From: Hemerocallis citrina
Lineage: Eukaryota > Streptophyta > Magnoliopsida > Asparagales > Asphodelaceae
Reading direction: 5' to 3'
Assembly: GCA_017893485.1 (NCBI GenBank)
Contig: CM030368.1
Coordinates: 177,812,504 to 177,876,503, forward strand
Length of the DNA stretch: 64,000 nt
Below, piece by piece: positions 24,821 to 36,649 of this stretch. Numbering within the stretch: position 1 is the first letter of the stretch; each line of letters starts with the position of its first letter. The position numbers and the translations under genes were made by a program. The notes beneath the pieces are model-generated. The model was given only the letters and a program-made list of their open reading frames with translations, was not told the DNA's origin and ran no database searches.

Positions 24821-25968
24821 AAGGGGTGGTTCTTATCGGAAATTAGGGTTGTTATGGGAACCCTAGAAAGATGTGGTTGAGGTGTTTGTGTTGTGAGCAC
24901 TAGAGGATGAGTGGGACACTAGATACCGGTAGTGAATAATTTGATTTTGGGACTTAGCCAAGGGGCTAGTGTTCCTAATTTTGTGGAGTTAAGTCCGGTA
25001 GGATAGAGCTAGCTCTAGGTGGCTCAGGTTACTCCTATTTAAACATAAGGACAAACACTAGTTTAAGAAATAATGAAACAAGAGCAAACGTGAGTATGTG
25101 GGCTCCAGGCTGATCCGCGGAGTGAGATATTCTCAAGTATTCCGAGACGATGGATGAGTGAGGCCCAGGATGTTCTGTGGAGCGGGATTGATCTCCAATA
25201 TTTTGGGACGAGAGCGACACTCATGGGATATTTATGCAATGAGGGTTCCAAGATGACTTGCGGAGTGAGGTATTCTCTAAAAGAGTTCTCGGACGAGAGG
25301 AGAGGGCCTCCAGGATGATCTGTGGATAGAGTCTAACCTCCAGTATTCTGGGACGAGAACCAATACGTGCAAAATGTCTAAATCTTGTAGTAGTCATGGT
25401 TGTAGGTCGCATAGCGCGGGATCGAACCCTGAAATGTGGTGAATGCTAAGGGCTTGCCCTCGGACCTATGTTGTATGGGTGGCATAAAATCTGAACAAGC
25501 ATGCATTAGTAAGCATCGTAGGCAATTGTTTTTTCCGTGAAAAACTGTTTGAATGACACATTTTTGTTCTTTCAGTTTTAGTATTTAATGATGATTTGTG
25601 ATTCTTTTACTGTCAATTTATTACGTGCAAAAAGCTTGTGGTTGTGAGATATTGGAGAGTCTCTGCTTTAATCAGCGAATCGTCAGTTATATGTAACTGA
25701 AGTGCCCACTGTTTGTCAGTTTATTTTGCAGGATTGGCAAGTGAGTGGCTTAGCAGGAGTTAAAGCTTGGGTTATGAGGAGATTAAGTTTAAGTCATTGA
25801 TTCAAGTTGTATTAAAAGTACTGCAATTTTCCGTTGTGCATTGTATTGGGTATTGATATAAAGAAAGTTTTAAATTTCTCTGTATTTTGTGTTGTGTTTG
25901 GTTTACATTGAAGTAAAGATTCGGGATTTGTGTCTCATATTTCCTATTATGAAATTCAGGGTGCTACA
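24821..25968 (+). repeat. Right part of an old Tekay-like LTR
   Basis: This segment shares the hallmark 'aagggcttgccctcgg' hairpin region (about 25448) and a similar layout with the 3' portions of the Tekay-1 and Tekay-2 LTRs, and it ends GTGCTACA. No PBS follows, so it is a 3' LTR or solo LTR. An imperfect array of about 95-bp units recurs between 25090 and 25370. CTACA at 25969-25973 could be its duplication; the partner is not in the window. Confidence 0.6.
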
Positions 25969-25973
25969 CTACA

Positions 25974-26330
25974 GAACTCTGTTTGTGACGTATGAGTACT
26001 CTTTTCGAAGAAGACTCGAAGACCAATATCTTTGATTTAAAACATAAGTTCATATTCGTCCATCTTCATGTTCAAAACAGCCGTACAAGTTCTAGGCACT
26101 GTTATTGCTCCTTTTTCATGTTGCTTTTTTGTCTTCTTTTTCTCTAACCCCAAGCCTTGTGACTTCATGTATTTGAGTCCATAATCCTAATAATCATCTC
26201 ATTCCATCAAAAACAAAGAAATAAGTAGAATTAAGTAGAAAGAAGTTGAAATTAAAATAAATAAATGCGTACTCACAATTTTTATGAATAAAAATTAAAA
26301 TAAAAGCAGGTATAAATTACGCTCATCAGT
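25974..26330. other. Unassigned AT-rich spacer
   Basis: No gene, LTR terminus or RNA gene is recognisable. Between the old Tekay-like LTR and the minisatellite this may be remnant transposon sequence. Confidence 0.4.
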
Positions 26331-27560
26331 ATAGGTAACTCTAGACAGAGTTGTGAGTTTGATCTTGCTGTTTGAGCCCAACAAATTTGGAGAGAAAACT
26401 CTGAAATAGAGTTGGTTGTAGAGCTTGTTGTTTGACTCGACAAGTTTGGAGAGACAACTCTTGGATGGAGTTGATGTTCAGCTTGACATTTGATCCCAGC
26501 AAGTTTGTAGGGATAACTCTGGGTCAGCAAGTTTGAAGGACTCGAGCGAAGAGCGCTGAACTCGTCATTTGGAGTCAACGAGTTGTTGATGGAGCTCGAG
26601 CGGTGTGCAAGGCTGCAAACTAACTGTTTGGAGTCAACGAATTGTTGATGGAGCTCGAGCGGAGAGCAGAGCATTGAACTCGTTGTTTGGAGTCAATGAG
26701 TTGTCGAAGGAGCTCGAGTGGAGAGTGCGACATCAAGCTCGTTGTTTGGAGTTAACAAGCTATTGATGGAACTCGACTGAAAAGCAACGCGTAGAACTCA
26801 TTGTTTGGAGTCAACGAGTTGTTGACGAAGCTCGTGCGAAGAGCTAAATGTTGAATTCGTTGTTTGGAGTTAATGGTCTATTGATGGAGCTCGAGCAGTG
26901 AGCAAAGCATTGAATTTATTGTTTGGAGTTAATGAGTCATTGATGGATCTCGAACGGAGAGTAGAGTGCTAAATTTGCTTGTCTGGAGTCAACGAGTTGT
27001 TAATAGAGCTCAGGAGGAGAGCATAGCGTTGAACTCAATGTTTAGAGTCAATGAGTTATTGATGGAGCTCGAACGGAGAGCAGGGCGTTGAACTCGTTAT
27101 TTGGAGTCAACGAGTTGTTGATGGAACTCGAGCGGAGAGCAGAGGTTTGAACTTGTTGTTTAGAGTCAACGAGTTGTTGATGGAACTTGAGTGGAGAGAA
27201 AAATGTTGAACTCGTTGTTTGAAGTCAACGAGTTGTTAATGGAGCTCGAGAGGAGAGCAGAGCGTTGAACTCGTTGTTTTGGAGTCAATGAGTTGTTGAT
27301 GGAGCTTGAGTAGAAAGCATGGAGTCGAACTCGTTTTGTGTCAACAAGTTATTTATGGAACTCGAGCGGAGAGCAGAGCGTTGAACTCGTCGTTTGGAGT
27401 CAACAAGTTATTGATGGAGCTCGAGCGGAGAGCAGGGCATTGAACTCATCATTTGGAATCAACGAGTTGTTGTTGGAACTCAAGCGGAGAGCAAGGCATT
27501 GAAGTCGTTGTTTTGAGTCAACGAGTTGTTGATGGAGCTCGTTAGGAGAACAGAGCGTCG
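26331..27560. repeat. 59-bp minisatellite with a hairpin in each unit
   Basis: About 20 tandem copies of a 59-bp unit; the 'ttgatgga' landmark falls at 26586, 26645 and (variant) 26704, giving a 59-bp period. Many units contain AACTCGTTG, 8 bases, then CAACGAGTT, a perfect 9-bp inverted repeat, plus a GAGCTCGAGC block. Units at the left edge are more diverged. Unlike CRISPR there are no unique spacers. Confidence 0.88.
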
Positions 27561-27816
27561 ATGTAACTCCCATTTTCAATTTTTTCTTCTTTTGTTATTG
27601 ATCTCCATTGTAATCTCTTTTGTAATTCCATAATCATTTCATTCATTTGTTGTATCGAACAATATCAATTCTGATGTTATTCATGAATTATCTTTGATCT
27701 CAATTTGATTATTTGAATCTTATTTCTTGTATTCCTGATTCAAATTTAATTTCATGGATTTTTCCATTCTCCTTGTTGGGTTGATAATTGACCTCCTATT
27801 TGACCCATATTGTACC
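27561..27816. other. AT-rich spacer before Tat-2
   Basis: Low-complexity T-rich sequence with no gene. Its last five bases, GTACC (27812-27816), are the presumed left target duplication of Tat-2. Confidence 0.5.
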
Positions 27817-28405
27817 TGATATGGCTAAAAATAGGGTTAAATCGAGATCGTCCAAATCGAGCACGAATCTTAAAGCCTAGAGATAAAATGGTAATTTCAC
27901 CTACTAATGGGTCTGAAATGGGTACTGGATCTCCTCCCCAAAAATCCAATAACCCATGAACGGATCCACCTCAACTGGGTGCGGGTTGCAACCCTCAGCA
28001 AACCCGGTCCAGCAGGATAGGATTAGGGTTTCTGATTAATCCAAATCAACGGCCCTGATTCATATCTATCCTTTCACTGGGAATTAGGGATTACATTCCA
28101 TATCTAACCACAGGGATTACATTCCTAATTTGACCCCAACGGCGGCTATAAATACCCCCCATCCATCTTCATTAAGAGGTAATCAATCTTTTACCAGTTT
28201 ACGCTCTTTCATAATCTTCCTGATTACTGACTTGAGCGTCGGAGGGTGCGTCGCCGGGATCAACCCCGGTGTCTCGCACTTTTTGCAGGTGAACGGCGGG
28301 AGTCAGCTGTCAGACTCCGGTGGAACAGGTTCAGGTTTGTTATTCAGGTTTTCCAAGAATCCACAAATACTATCTGTTTGCCCCCACACCAGATTTAGCG
28401 GTAAC
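27817..28405 (+). repeat. Tat-2 5' LTR
   Basis: TGATATGG start; TATA box at 28147-28152; GC-rich block at about 28230-28290. At its end the terminal A of ...AACA seems lost, so the boundary (28405) is uncertain by a base. Confidence 0.87.
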
Positions 28406-28426
28406 GATTGGCACCGTCTGTGGGAA
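28406..28426 (+). other. PBS of Tat-2
   Basis: GATTGGCACCGTCTGTGGGAA follows the LTR. The Tat-3 copy reads TTGGCGCCGTCTGTGGGAA, so one G to A change has hit this site. I do not assign the cognate tRNA. Confidence 0.7.
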
Positions 28427-28477
28427 ACAAACGAATAGCAGCCTCCTCTCTTCCCGTTGGTCAGATCTTCTCCAGCC

Positions 28478-28935
28478 ATGCCTCCTAGGAAAGTAAGATC
28501 CAGAGGGTCCAACCATGGACCCAACCCTGCTCAGCAGCAGGGGCAACTTCCGCCTCAAGCCGAGGACCCTCTTCAACAGGACCAGCCTCCTCCTCAGAAT
28601 CAACAACCTCCTAAAGGTCCCCCCGGTCCTCAAAATGCCGGAGCAGGGGTCTCGCGTCCCAACCCGCAGAAACAACCTCTCCATTAGGACCACGTTTCAA
28701 TCCATAATGGCTCTTCGGATTCTATGGCCTCCCACAATCCCTGAGCTTCAGACCTTCGCAACACCATCCTCAATCGGCAGAAGGACGAGGATCTTCGCTG
28801 CCGTTTAGATGAAAAGCGGGCTCGAGAGGGAGCCTCCCGCCAACAACGTCCGGATGAGCGATCTCCTCACCGCCGAGACTACAGAAGGTCCCCTACCCGA
28901 AGGGGGCGGAGAGAGTCCCCCGAGCATCACAAGAG
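28478..28935 (+). pseudogene. gag: gag 5' remnant of Tat-2
   Basis: The frame starts MPPRKVRSRGSN, nearly the same as the Tat-3 gag start at 47361, with the same proline/glutamine-rich N-terminus. A TAG at about 28685 ends that frame and similarity continues in other frames to about 28935, where it jumps to RNase H. The core capsid, protease and RT are missing, so this copy encodes nothing functional. Confidence 0.75.
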
Positions 28936-29807
28936 AAGAGTCTCAACAGCAACAAGATTCATTCGACCAGCTCAAGGCTTACCTAATCAATCCTCCTCTC
29001 CTCAGCAAACCAATTCCTGGTGAAGCCCTCTACCTCTACCTAGTAGCCTCCGAGCAGACCCTCAGCGCCGTCCTCGTAAGGGAAGAGGATAAGACTCAAA
29101 AGCCCATCTATTACGTGAGCAAGGTACTTCGGGATGTCGAGCTCCGCTACCCGAGAATAGAGAAGATGGCATACGCCCTAGTCATGGCCACAAGAAAGCT
29201 TCGCCCATATTTCTAGTCCCATTCGGTGGTCGTTCTTACCGACCAACTGCTGAAGCAAGTTCTCCACAAGACAGAGACCTCCGGTCGCCTCATGAAATGG
29301 TCTATCAAGCTGAGCCAGTATGATATAACATATCAGCCTCGGACAACGATCAAGGATCAGGACTTAGCTGAATTCATAGTTGAAAGTACCATCCTAGAGT
29401 TCAGCCACGCAATGAAGGGACCACCTGTCTAGTCGGTTTAAGTGAATGGATCCTCTTGTAACGAGGAAAGCGGAGCCGGGGTCATTCTGGCCGGCCCAGA
29501 TGATTTCATCCTCCAATACTCCCTCCACATCAACTTCAAGGCCTCGAACAATGAAATAGAATACGAAGCACTCATAGCCGGCCTCGGAATGGCTCGCAAT
29601 GCAGGGGCGCAACGCCTCCGGATCTTTAGCGACTCTCAGCTGGTCGTAAATCAGGTCCTGGGCGCGTATGAGGCAGGAGATGACCGAATGGTTAAGTACC
29701 TAGCCAAGGTTAGGAATCTCATGGCCCTATTTGAAGAAGCCCTCATCCAGCGAATCTCCCGAGACGAGAATTCCCAGGCCGATGCCCTTTCCAAGCTAGC
29801 CTCCTCC
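28936..29807 (+). pseudogene. RNase H and archaeal-type RNase H remnant of Tat-2
   Basis: The segment reads in one frame. First comes the end of the RT thumb/connection and the regular RNase H (FDQLKAYL, YLYLVAS, IYYVSKVL, RYPRIEKM). From about 29442 comes a second RNase H with GAGVIL, NNEIEYEALIAGL, SDSQLV and ADALSKLA, the archaeal-type aRH characteristic of Tat elements. The first aRH aspartate appears as asparagine (VNGSS). In-frame stops TAG at 29214 and 29430 and a TAA just after kill it; the first replaces a codon usually CAG in this family. It is truncated on the right by Tekay-2. Confidence 0.82.
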
Positions 29808-30367
29808 TGTAATGCCCCGATTTTCATTTAATGAAAATTAATTATTTTGCACGTAGTGTGCACGTGCAATATTTTGGTTGAATTAAATCTTATAATTATT
29901 TTCTTTTTGATGGGCAAAAATAGTTAAATTTGTGCTTTCAATTATTTTATACAAAAGCCTTCTTTTAAATAGATGAAAAGACTTTTCTTTTAAAAATCCC
30001 AAAATGTAATTCATTTATTTTATTTTAAAATAATTATTTTGGCCCACAAACTAAAGCCCATGGATCAATTTATTCTTAAAAAGCAGCTTGTAATGTAGAA
30101 TACAAACTAGAGTTTATTTTTATATAAAATAAAATGTACAATTTTTGGGCCTAGTGGCATGCACGTGCATTGCACGTACACGTGCAAAATGCACTCTTAT
30201 CTAGGCCGGTTGTGGTTATTTTGGAGGGAAAATCAAAAATTGTAATGGTGATCATGGTGTGGTGGTTACTAGGTTGTGGGTAGTTAATGTAACTCCTACT
30301 TTCATCCTAGCCCTCCATCTTACAACCAACCAATTGATCCTAGCCCTCCATTCCCTTTGACTTTTAG

Positions 30368-30373
30368 TATAAA
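30368..30373 (+). promoter_or_regulatory. TATA box of Tekay-2 5' LTR
   Basis: TATAAA plus C-run, position-matched to the boxes at 2375, 21406 and 44148. Confidence 0.6.
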
Positions 30374-31289
30374 TACCCCCCCATGGCTAGTTCTTCTTGT
30401 GCCAAACTATTCTCTTCCAAACTTATAGTCTATTATACATTATCTAGTAGTTATTTTTGTGAGTTAAAAGATTGAGTTGTGTGTGGGAGTTGTGCTTGCT
30501 TTCAATCAAAGAAGGAGAGGCCGGCTAGCAAAGGAGGAGCTCACGGTTTGGGTGCTCGGGCTTGGCTTGTGTGCACGTGTTTAAGGAGGAGCATTTTCGT
30601 TGCAAGGACTTTTGTTGCTAATTGTGTTTTTCTCTCCATACAAGGTAGGTAAAATTTTCCCTATTTCTAATATAGGAATGCATGCTAGTTTAATTAGAAA
30701 GAATGAAGCATGAAAATGATTAAGAAGAGCACACTTTAATTGGGAAAAATGACTTCTTGAATGATTGAAATGTGGATATGCAATTTTATATGTGGTTGTA
30801 TTATTTAAGTTGTATGTGAATTGATTAGAATCATGGATTGATTGATAAAAACACTTTTATTACCATCAAGAATTACACACAAAAGTTAGTAGATTGATAA
30901 TACCATTTCATGTGTTAAATAGATCTTTTGTGGTAATATGGGCATGAATAATTTAAATATGAGTTGTATGTTAGGCAAACGATTAAAGACAGAGAATTAA
31001 GGTGAAATTTATTGATAAAGAGATTAGAATGCCAAATGCGAAGAAATATCGAAAAAAGAGGAAATGTGGTAATTATAATGTAGAATTTGAATTAATTGTA
31101 TGAAAATATGTTTTAATTGTTACAAAAATTATTTTGCTCATACTGATATGTAAATTAGACAAGAAATAATTAATCTGGAATTTTACAGTAAATTTCCATG
31201 AAAGCAAAATGAAATGAGGACTAGTTGAACATCGAGATATTTTAACAACAGTGGAAATTGGTTCAAAAAGAATTTAAATTGTACGGTGA

Positions 31290-31550
31290 CAACCTGAGCA
31301 CGTAGCTCAAGTGGTCAAAGAGCGCGGTTGGGTTCCCTGTGGTGACCAGTTCGAATCCCGTGGGCAACATTATTTCGTTTGTTTTTTTTTAAAAACAAAA
31401 TCGACTGCAGACCGAGAGCATTTAATACTCTCAGCCACAGTTATGCCGCTTAGCACGTTCGGTCTGTTGGCTTGTGCTCTCGGCTGTGTCTCTGGGATGC
31501 CGGGTTCGAATCTTGCCCTCGGCAAGATTGAAAAATAATTTTTTTTGGGG
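31290..31550 (+). repeat. tRNA-derived SINE-like insert in Tekay-2 5' LTR
   Basis: An A-box match TAGCTCAAGTGG (31303-31314) is followed 45 bp later by a B-box match AGTTCGAATCC (31348-31358). A second B-box-like GGTTCGAATCT is at 31503-31513, then an A/T-rich tail. These are RNA polymerase III internal promoter motifs, so a composite SINE fits. The same insert is in the 3' LTR (45068-45320), so it was carried by the parent LTR. AATTGT on both sides may be the duplication. It is not a folded tRNA gene: no cloverleaf or anticodon arm could be assigned. Confidence 0.55.
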
Positions 31551-33091
31551 TTTATAATTGTCAAAAAATTATGAGAAAAATATGGTTATTCTTCTAAAAC
31601 TATATGGGACTTTATAAAAATGATTTGGGAATTATTTGCATGAAATACACTATGATTTGAGAATAAAATGCATAAATAGAACTATGGTTCTATATGTATA
31701 CTTTGTGAAAAATTATACCTTGCAAAAAAGAACTTGAAATGAAGGATTAGAAGATTAATATAGTCGAGAAAGAAATTTTATTTTGTGATGGTTATGAATT
31801 ATTCTCATATGTGAATAGTGCGAAAAATATTAAATGCGAATATTCGTAGTGATGTGAAATTTTGATGTGAAGTGATAATTGATAAAGCATATGAATTTCA
31901 TGTATAGTTATGAACTATTTGAACGAATTAGAAATCATGATTTGAAAAGAGAATTACTTTTGAGTATGATGACTCAACATGGAAATTTATGAATTGGAAT
32001 TACTCATTTTGGAAATTATGAATTGAAAATTGAAACAAAAAGAGTAGCTAAGTCTCCCCCGACATTTGGAAATAAATGAAATGAAAATTTGAAATGAAAG
32101 ACCAAGGTTGGTTATGTTTGAATGAATGAATAAGTTCGGTTTAGTGGAGAGGCTAACTCTAGAGATTTGATTTTTGTTCATGATTTTGATAAAAACTAAG
32201 GATTAGTACATAGTGGAGACGTGATGAAAGTAGGAGAAAAACACGAGTATGAGGGCCATCGGATTAGCGGTGTGAGAGTGATCCACAGGCTGCCTGCTTG
32301 ATGCGTCAAGACATGGCGTGGGCACTACTCCAGAATTATCGTCTCGGTGGCGACGCTTGTGGGATGTTCGAGTGGCTATGGGTGGTGCCATTGTTCCATG
32401 GCGGAGGCTGAATTGTCCATAGGTTGCCTGCTCGATGCGTCGTGTCAGTGCGTGGGATTCTCCTCCAGGCTGCCTGGACATGGGCTCGTAGATCATAGAA
32501 TATCTAAGATACCTACCGTAGTTACAGTAGTAGATTAAGTCATGGCGAGGGATTGAACCCTACAAAAATGAAGAACGATTAAGGGCTTGCCCTCGGACCT
32601 GTGTAGTATGAGATGCATAAAATCCGAACAAGTGCGCATTAGTGTCATGTAATATAAATAAATGCATTAAGGACTAAGTGCACAATCACAACACGACATC
32701 AATAGGGTAGTCCCTTTAGTTTGAAATGTGACAAGTTTGTGTTTGCTAAATATAGAAAATTAAGTTATACTATTTCCGGCATAGAGAGGATGGCCATGTA
32801 TAACGATCGTTGGTTGAATAAACTGACGTACCCACAGTCTTATATACAGGTATATGGCTTGATAAAGATTAAAGAGGAACAAATGCTTAAAGATTACTCA
32901 ATGATGTTGTATATTTGTTTTCATTGTTGTAAAATTTTACTTCCGCTGTGCAATGTAAAATGTAATATTGATGTAAACTCTGATGTAAAGTGAAAAGTTT
33001 AAATTTCCTTGTAAAATTGTACTAAAGGAAGTGTAAAGATCCTGTAGAACATCTCGAATTCAGTGTATTTGGAATTTGGGGCGTTACAGAG

Positions 33092-33103
33092 TGGTATCAG
33101 AGC
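33092..33103 (+). other. PBS of Tekay-2
   Basis: Exact TGGTATCAGAGC, complementary to plant initiator tRNA-Met, three bases after the LTR. Confidence 0.92.
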
Positions 33104-33249
33104 CACGCTTTCACACTTGTACAAATTTATAAGGAACGACACCTTAGAAGTGGACATTAGAGTGTGTGTTTGAGTCTAGAGATTTAAATGTAAGTGTCTT
33201 ACATTTGTGTTGCTCTATGACTTATGCTTCTTCCTCCCTATTTTCTAAG

Positions 33250-33675
33250 ATGGCTGACCACTTCGACCCTGCTGGAGACGACGACTGGCATATCATTGAG
33301 GAAGAGTACCATCCTGGACAGGCAGATTCCGAGGACGAGTACTACCCAGGGCAAGCAGATTCTGAAGGAGAAGAATGGCCTGAATCCCGAGAGATCACCC
33401 CACCTCTGGATTCATCTGATGACTCTTCTTCTAACGAAGAGGAAGAACCAGTTCCGAATAGTCTTGTGACTTCTCTTCAGAGGCAGGTAGAGACACTGCG
33501 AGAGAGATTCGGATTATTGGAGGCTCAACTGGCAAAGCGGAAGGACGACTATTCTGTTCTCAGTCATCGTATATGGGAACTCGAGAAGAGGAAGAATCTG
33601 ACAGATGTGCTGAAGGATGAAGTTGATGAACTACGGGGAGAACTTCGAGAAGCGAAGAGAAACCGTAGGAGTTAG
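33250..33675 (+). CDS. Extra ORF upstream of gag in Tekay-2 (acidic + coiled-coil, 141 aa)
   Basis: An intact frame from the ATG at 33250 to TAG at 33673. Residues 1-70 are very acidic and contain a tandem motif (YHPGQADSE / YYPGQADSE, then EEWPES). Residues about 75-135 form a likely coiled coil (leucine heptads in LQRQVETLRERFGLLEAQL and later LRGELREA), and the end is basic (KRNRRS). The start is supported because Tekay-1 conserves the same ATG and end; an upstream in-frame ATG at 33166 lies in leader sequence. It sits between PBS and gag, where standard Tekay elements have only leader. No known family recognised. It remains open although pol here is broken, so it could be under selection or could be chance. 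Confidence 0.65.
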   Translation: MADHFDPAGDDDWHIIEEEYHPGQADSEDEYYPGQADSEGEEWPESREITPPLDSSDDSSSNEEEEPVPNSLVTSLQRQVETLRERFGLLEAQLAKRKDDYSVLSHRIWELEKRKNLTDVLKDEVDELRGELREAKRNRRS

Positions 33676-36649
33676 ACTGTTGTAGCTTCTACTATTTTCA
33701 TTGTGATGTCAAGAAATGCTTTTCAATTCGAATGTATAAAGTTTGGAATTTAATGAAATGCAAGTTGATTTAAAACTTGTGTCTTATACATCGAATTTAA
33801 TGGATCTTTTGCATCAGAATATGGCTAGGAGAGGAGCTAGAAATGGTGAAGGTCTGGATCTGGAAACGGAACTTGTGAGGGTCTATCAGACGCTCAACAC
33901 CGTGGCTATGAATCAGAACCAAGGAAGGGGACCTGCGAATCCGGTGCCCGAAGCGATTAAACTAGTGGAATCGTTCAAGCGAATGAAACCACCTGTATTC
34001 GAAGGGAAGTCAGACCCTGATGCGGCTGACAACTGGATTCGTCAGGTGGAGACAATCTTTGAAGTGCTGGAGACCCCTGAAGGCAGTAAGGTCAAGTTGG
34101 CGACACTGCAATTTGAGAAGGACGCGGCTGTTTGGTGGCAGTCGATGAAGAGGACCATGGGAGGCATAGTGCTTGGCTGGGAGGAATTTCTGGAAGAATT
34201 CCGTAGTCACTATTTTTCCTCCGATGTTCAAGAGAAGAAGGCTATGGAATTTCTATCACTACAGCAAGGCAGCATGTCAGTGAGAAAGTACGAGACTAAG
34301 TTTACGCAGCTCTCTAGGTATGCTCCTGAACTAGTGATGGATGAGGCTAAGAAGGCTCATAAGTTCGAACATGGATTGAGGCCGAGCTTGAGGTCCCGGA
34401 TGATACCTCTTGGTATCAAAAGATTTGACAAGTTGGTTAAGAGAGCAGCAGCAACGGAAGCAGATATGGAGCAGTTCCATGTTGTTCAGAACCGTAGGAA
34501 CAACTGGCAGTCTGGGAAGAGGCCCGCCAATTCTGGGAGTTTCAAGGGGCAACCATCTGCACAAAAGTTCAAACCGACAGGGGCGAACGCTATTAGTGTG
34601 GCTGGAGGACCTGGGAACAATGTGGTGAGACCTCCTGCGGTAACTTGCTTCAACTGTGGTGAAACGGGACATTACCGATGTAGCGCCCCGATTTCCAATA
34701 CTGGGAAACCGTGACAAGAGCCAAGATCTTTTCTTCAATTAGTCACAATACACAGAAAAAACAGGAGAATTTAAAACTTTTATTTCAACACCCAATGTAT
34801 TACAAGTCTGAATATTATACAACTGCAATACCTTACAATAGAGTTACAATATTACCTTTACATTTCCAAGTATTACAACCTTCAATATCTTACATCAGAG
34901 TACAAGGAATGAAGAACAACACTTGGTCACTCTCACTTGAGTACTTCTCAACTAATAGATAATCAATACATACTGCAGCGGAACTAAACATAACACTGAC
35001 TCCTTGCTTTCCTCGCCTTGAGTCCTCCTGAATCTCGCCCTTGTACTTCGGCGATCCAGTACATATGGAAGTGGGGACGTCAGTATTCACTGACGCTTAA
35101 AGGCTGATCATATAGCAGCGAATCTCCCAAACAACATACAAAATATAGCAATGGTGTTGGTGTAGTTTAAGTGTTCGTGAGTGCTAGGATTAGACTCTAA
35201 CGCGATATTTAAATAGAACTAGGATGCTCCCTATTCTAACGTCAGCAAGTCTCCGAAAGCAGCATGCAGCCCATACTACATGCGACCCCATCTCGAGTCG
35301 TTTCTCCATATATAGGGATTTGAACCCGCGTTACGAATTCTAATTGTACACAACCTGTTCCTGACAATACTCCATGACTCTGTGAGGTTGCAGAAGGGGT
35401 CAAGTCCCCCTACGCAGTCTGCTTATGGTGTCTCCATTTTCCACTACTACCCGGCACGCCGGACCTCACTCGATCCCAGTGTATTGGGCCTCGTTCCAAA
35501 ATCAAACCATAGGGTCTCGCAAGCACAGGGTAGCGCGAAGCCTACCCTGTGGCACCCTCTGGGGTCTCGCAAGTGCAGGACTGCACCATGCATCCTGTGG
35601 CACCCCAGCCACGGTATTTCAGGAATTAACAGCGCGAGATATGCCACCCGTGTCCTCAATACGTATTCCTTTGACGGGAAGGTACAACCCACTATCACCA
35701 CCTAAGGCCTGCCTCAAGGGACAAGTTGGTCGTAAGGCGCCCCCTACAACCAACTCCTCTCTTTTCGGCGAGGGTCTGAGCAAAATGACCTTTATAAGTC
35801 ACTACCTTAATGATGTCCCTGACTCGACAATCCTAGGGACGATAATATTATAAACATAACATGCTAGGCCTTAAATTAGGCTTCGCAAGACAACTCTACT
35901 AGGCTGCTCAACCTAGACTTACCAGAATCCCTCGGGATCCGGTTCCTGGCCCATCGATCCAAGACCTCGGCCGTGCGAATATACATGCATGCCGCTACCC
36001 TAAACTTGGATTCCGTCTATACTCCAGTCCTCGATCAACCTACCCTGGTTAAGATTCGACGGTACACAAGGAGCGACTCCTCCACAGTTCCTGAGGGTAA
36101 GAAAACATATGTCTTGATGGTCGATAGCCCTTAGGGTGGTAATATCACCCTAGATGAACACAACGAACTATGTACTAGCTAACAAGCTATACACGAGTAA
36201 CAACCACATACGAGCTAATAAGCTACGTATGAAACAATAACTACCTACGAGCCAGGCGGGCCTCGTAGGAGATAACAACGTACATACCAGCCAAATAAGC
36301 CGCGTATGAGACCAACGGTTACGCACGGGCCGGTCGAGCCGCGTACGAGACAACAACCTACATACGAGCCAAATAAGCTACGTATGAGACCCACAGCTAC
36401 ATACGGGCCAGTCGGGCCACGTACGAGCACAACCATAGGCAAACAACCATACCGGTAATCAATCATAGAAGCAACCAACGTGCTTACTAGCAAACTTGAT
36501 CTTCTATTATTAGAAGCACAGAAGGATCTACCAATAGTCTATGATCGGTATTCTACTAATGAAAACCGAAGGCGACATAACAATCTTTGTCAAACTAACT
36601 ATTACTAGTGGTCTTCCAAATCCTTATTACTTCAACCTATAGTACTTTA

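Larger units (their letters stand above)
27817..29807 (+). mobile_element. Tat-2: internally deleted Tat element, left part
   Basis: This runs from a 5' LTR through a PBS, the start of gag, and an abrupt jump to RNase H and the second (archaeal-type) RNase H that marks the Tat lineage. At 29807 it is cut by Tekay-2 (duplication CCTCC 29803-29807). Its right part should lie beyond the end of the window, since Tekay-2 itself is cut by Tat-3 and neither ends here. Confidence 0.87.
29808..33088 (+). repeat. Tekay-2 5' LTR
   Basis: 3281 bp, TGTAATGCCCCG to GCGTTACA. TATA box 30368-30373; G-box cluster 30162-30184; a tRNA-derived SINE-like insert at about 31290-31550; the 'aagggcttgccctcgg' hairpin region near 32580. 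Open frames inside it are spurious. Confidence 0.93.

Noticed and set aside
26331..27560. CRISPR-like array
   Set aside because: Repeats are head-to-tail without unique spacers, in plant DNA; a minisatellite explains it.
31303..31358. A tRNA gene
   Set aside because: A and B boxes are present, but no cloverleaf or anticodon arm could be placed, and it is copied in both LTRs. A SINE-like insert is more likely.
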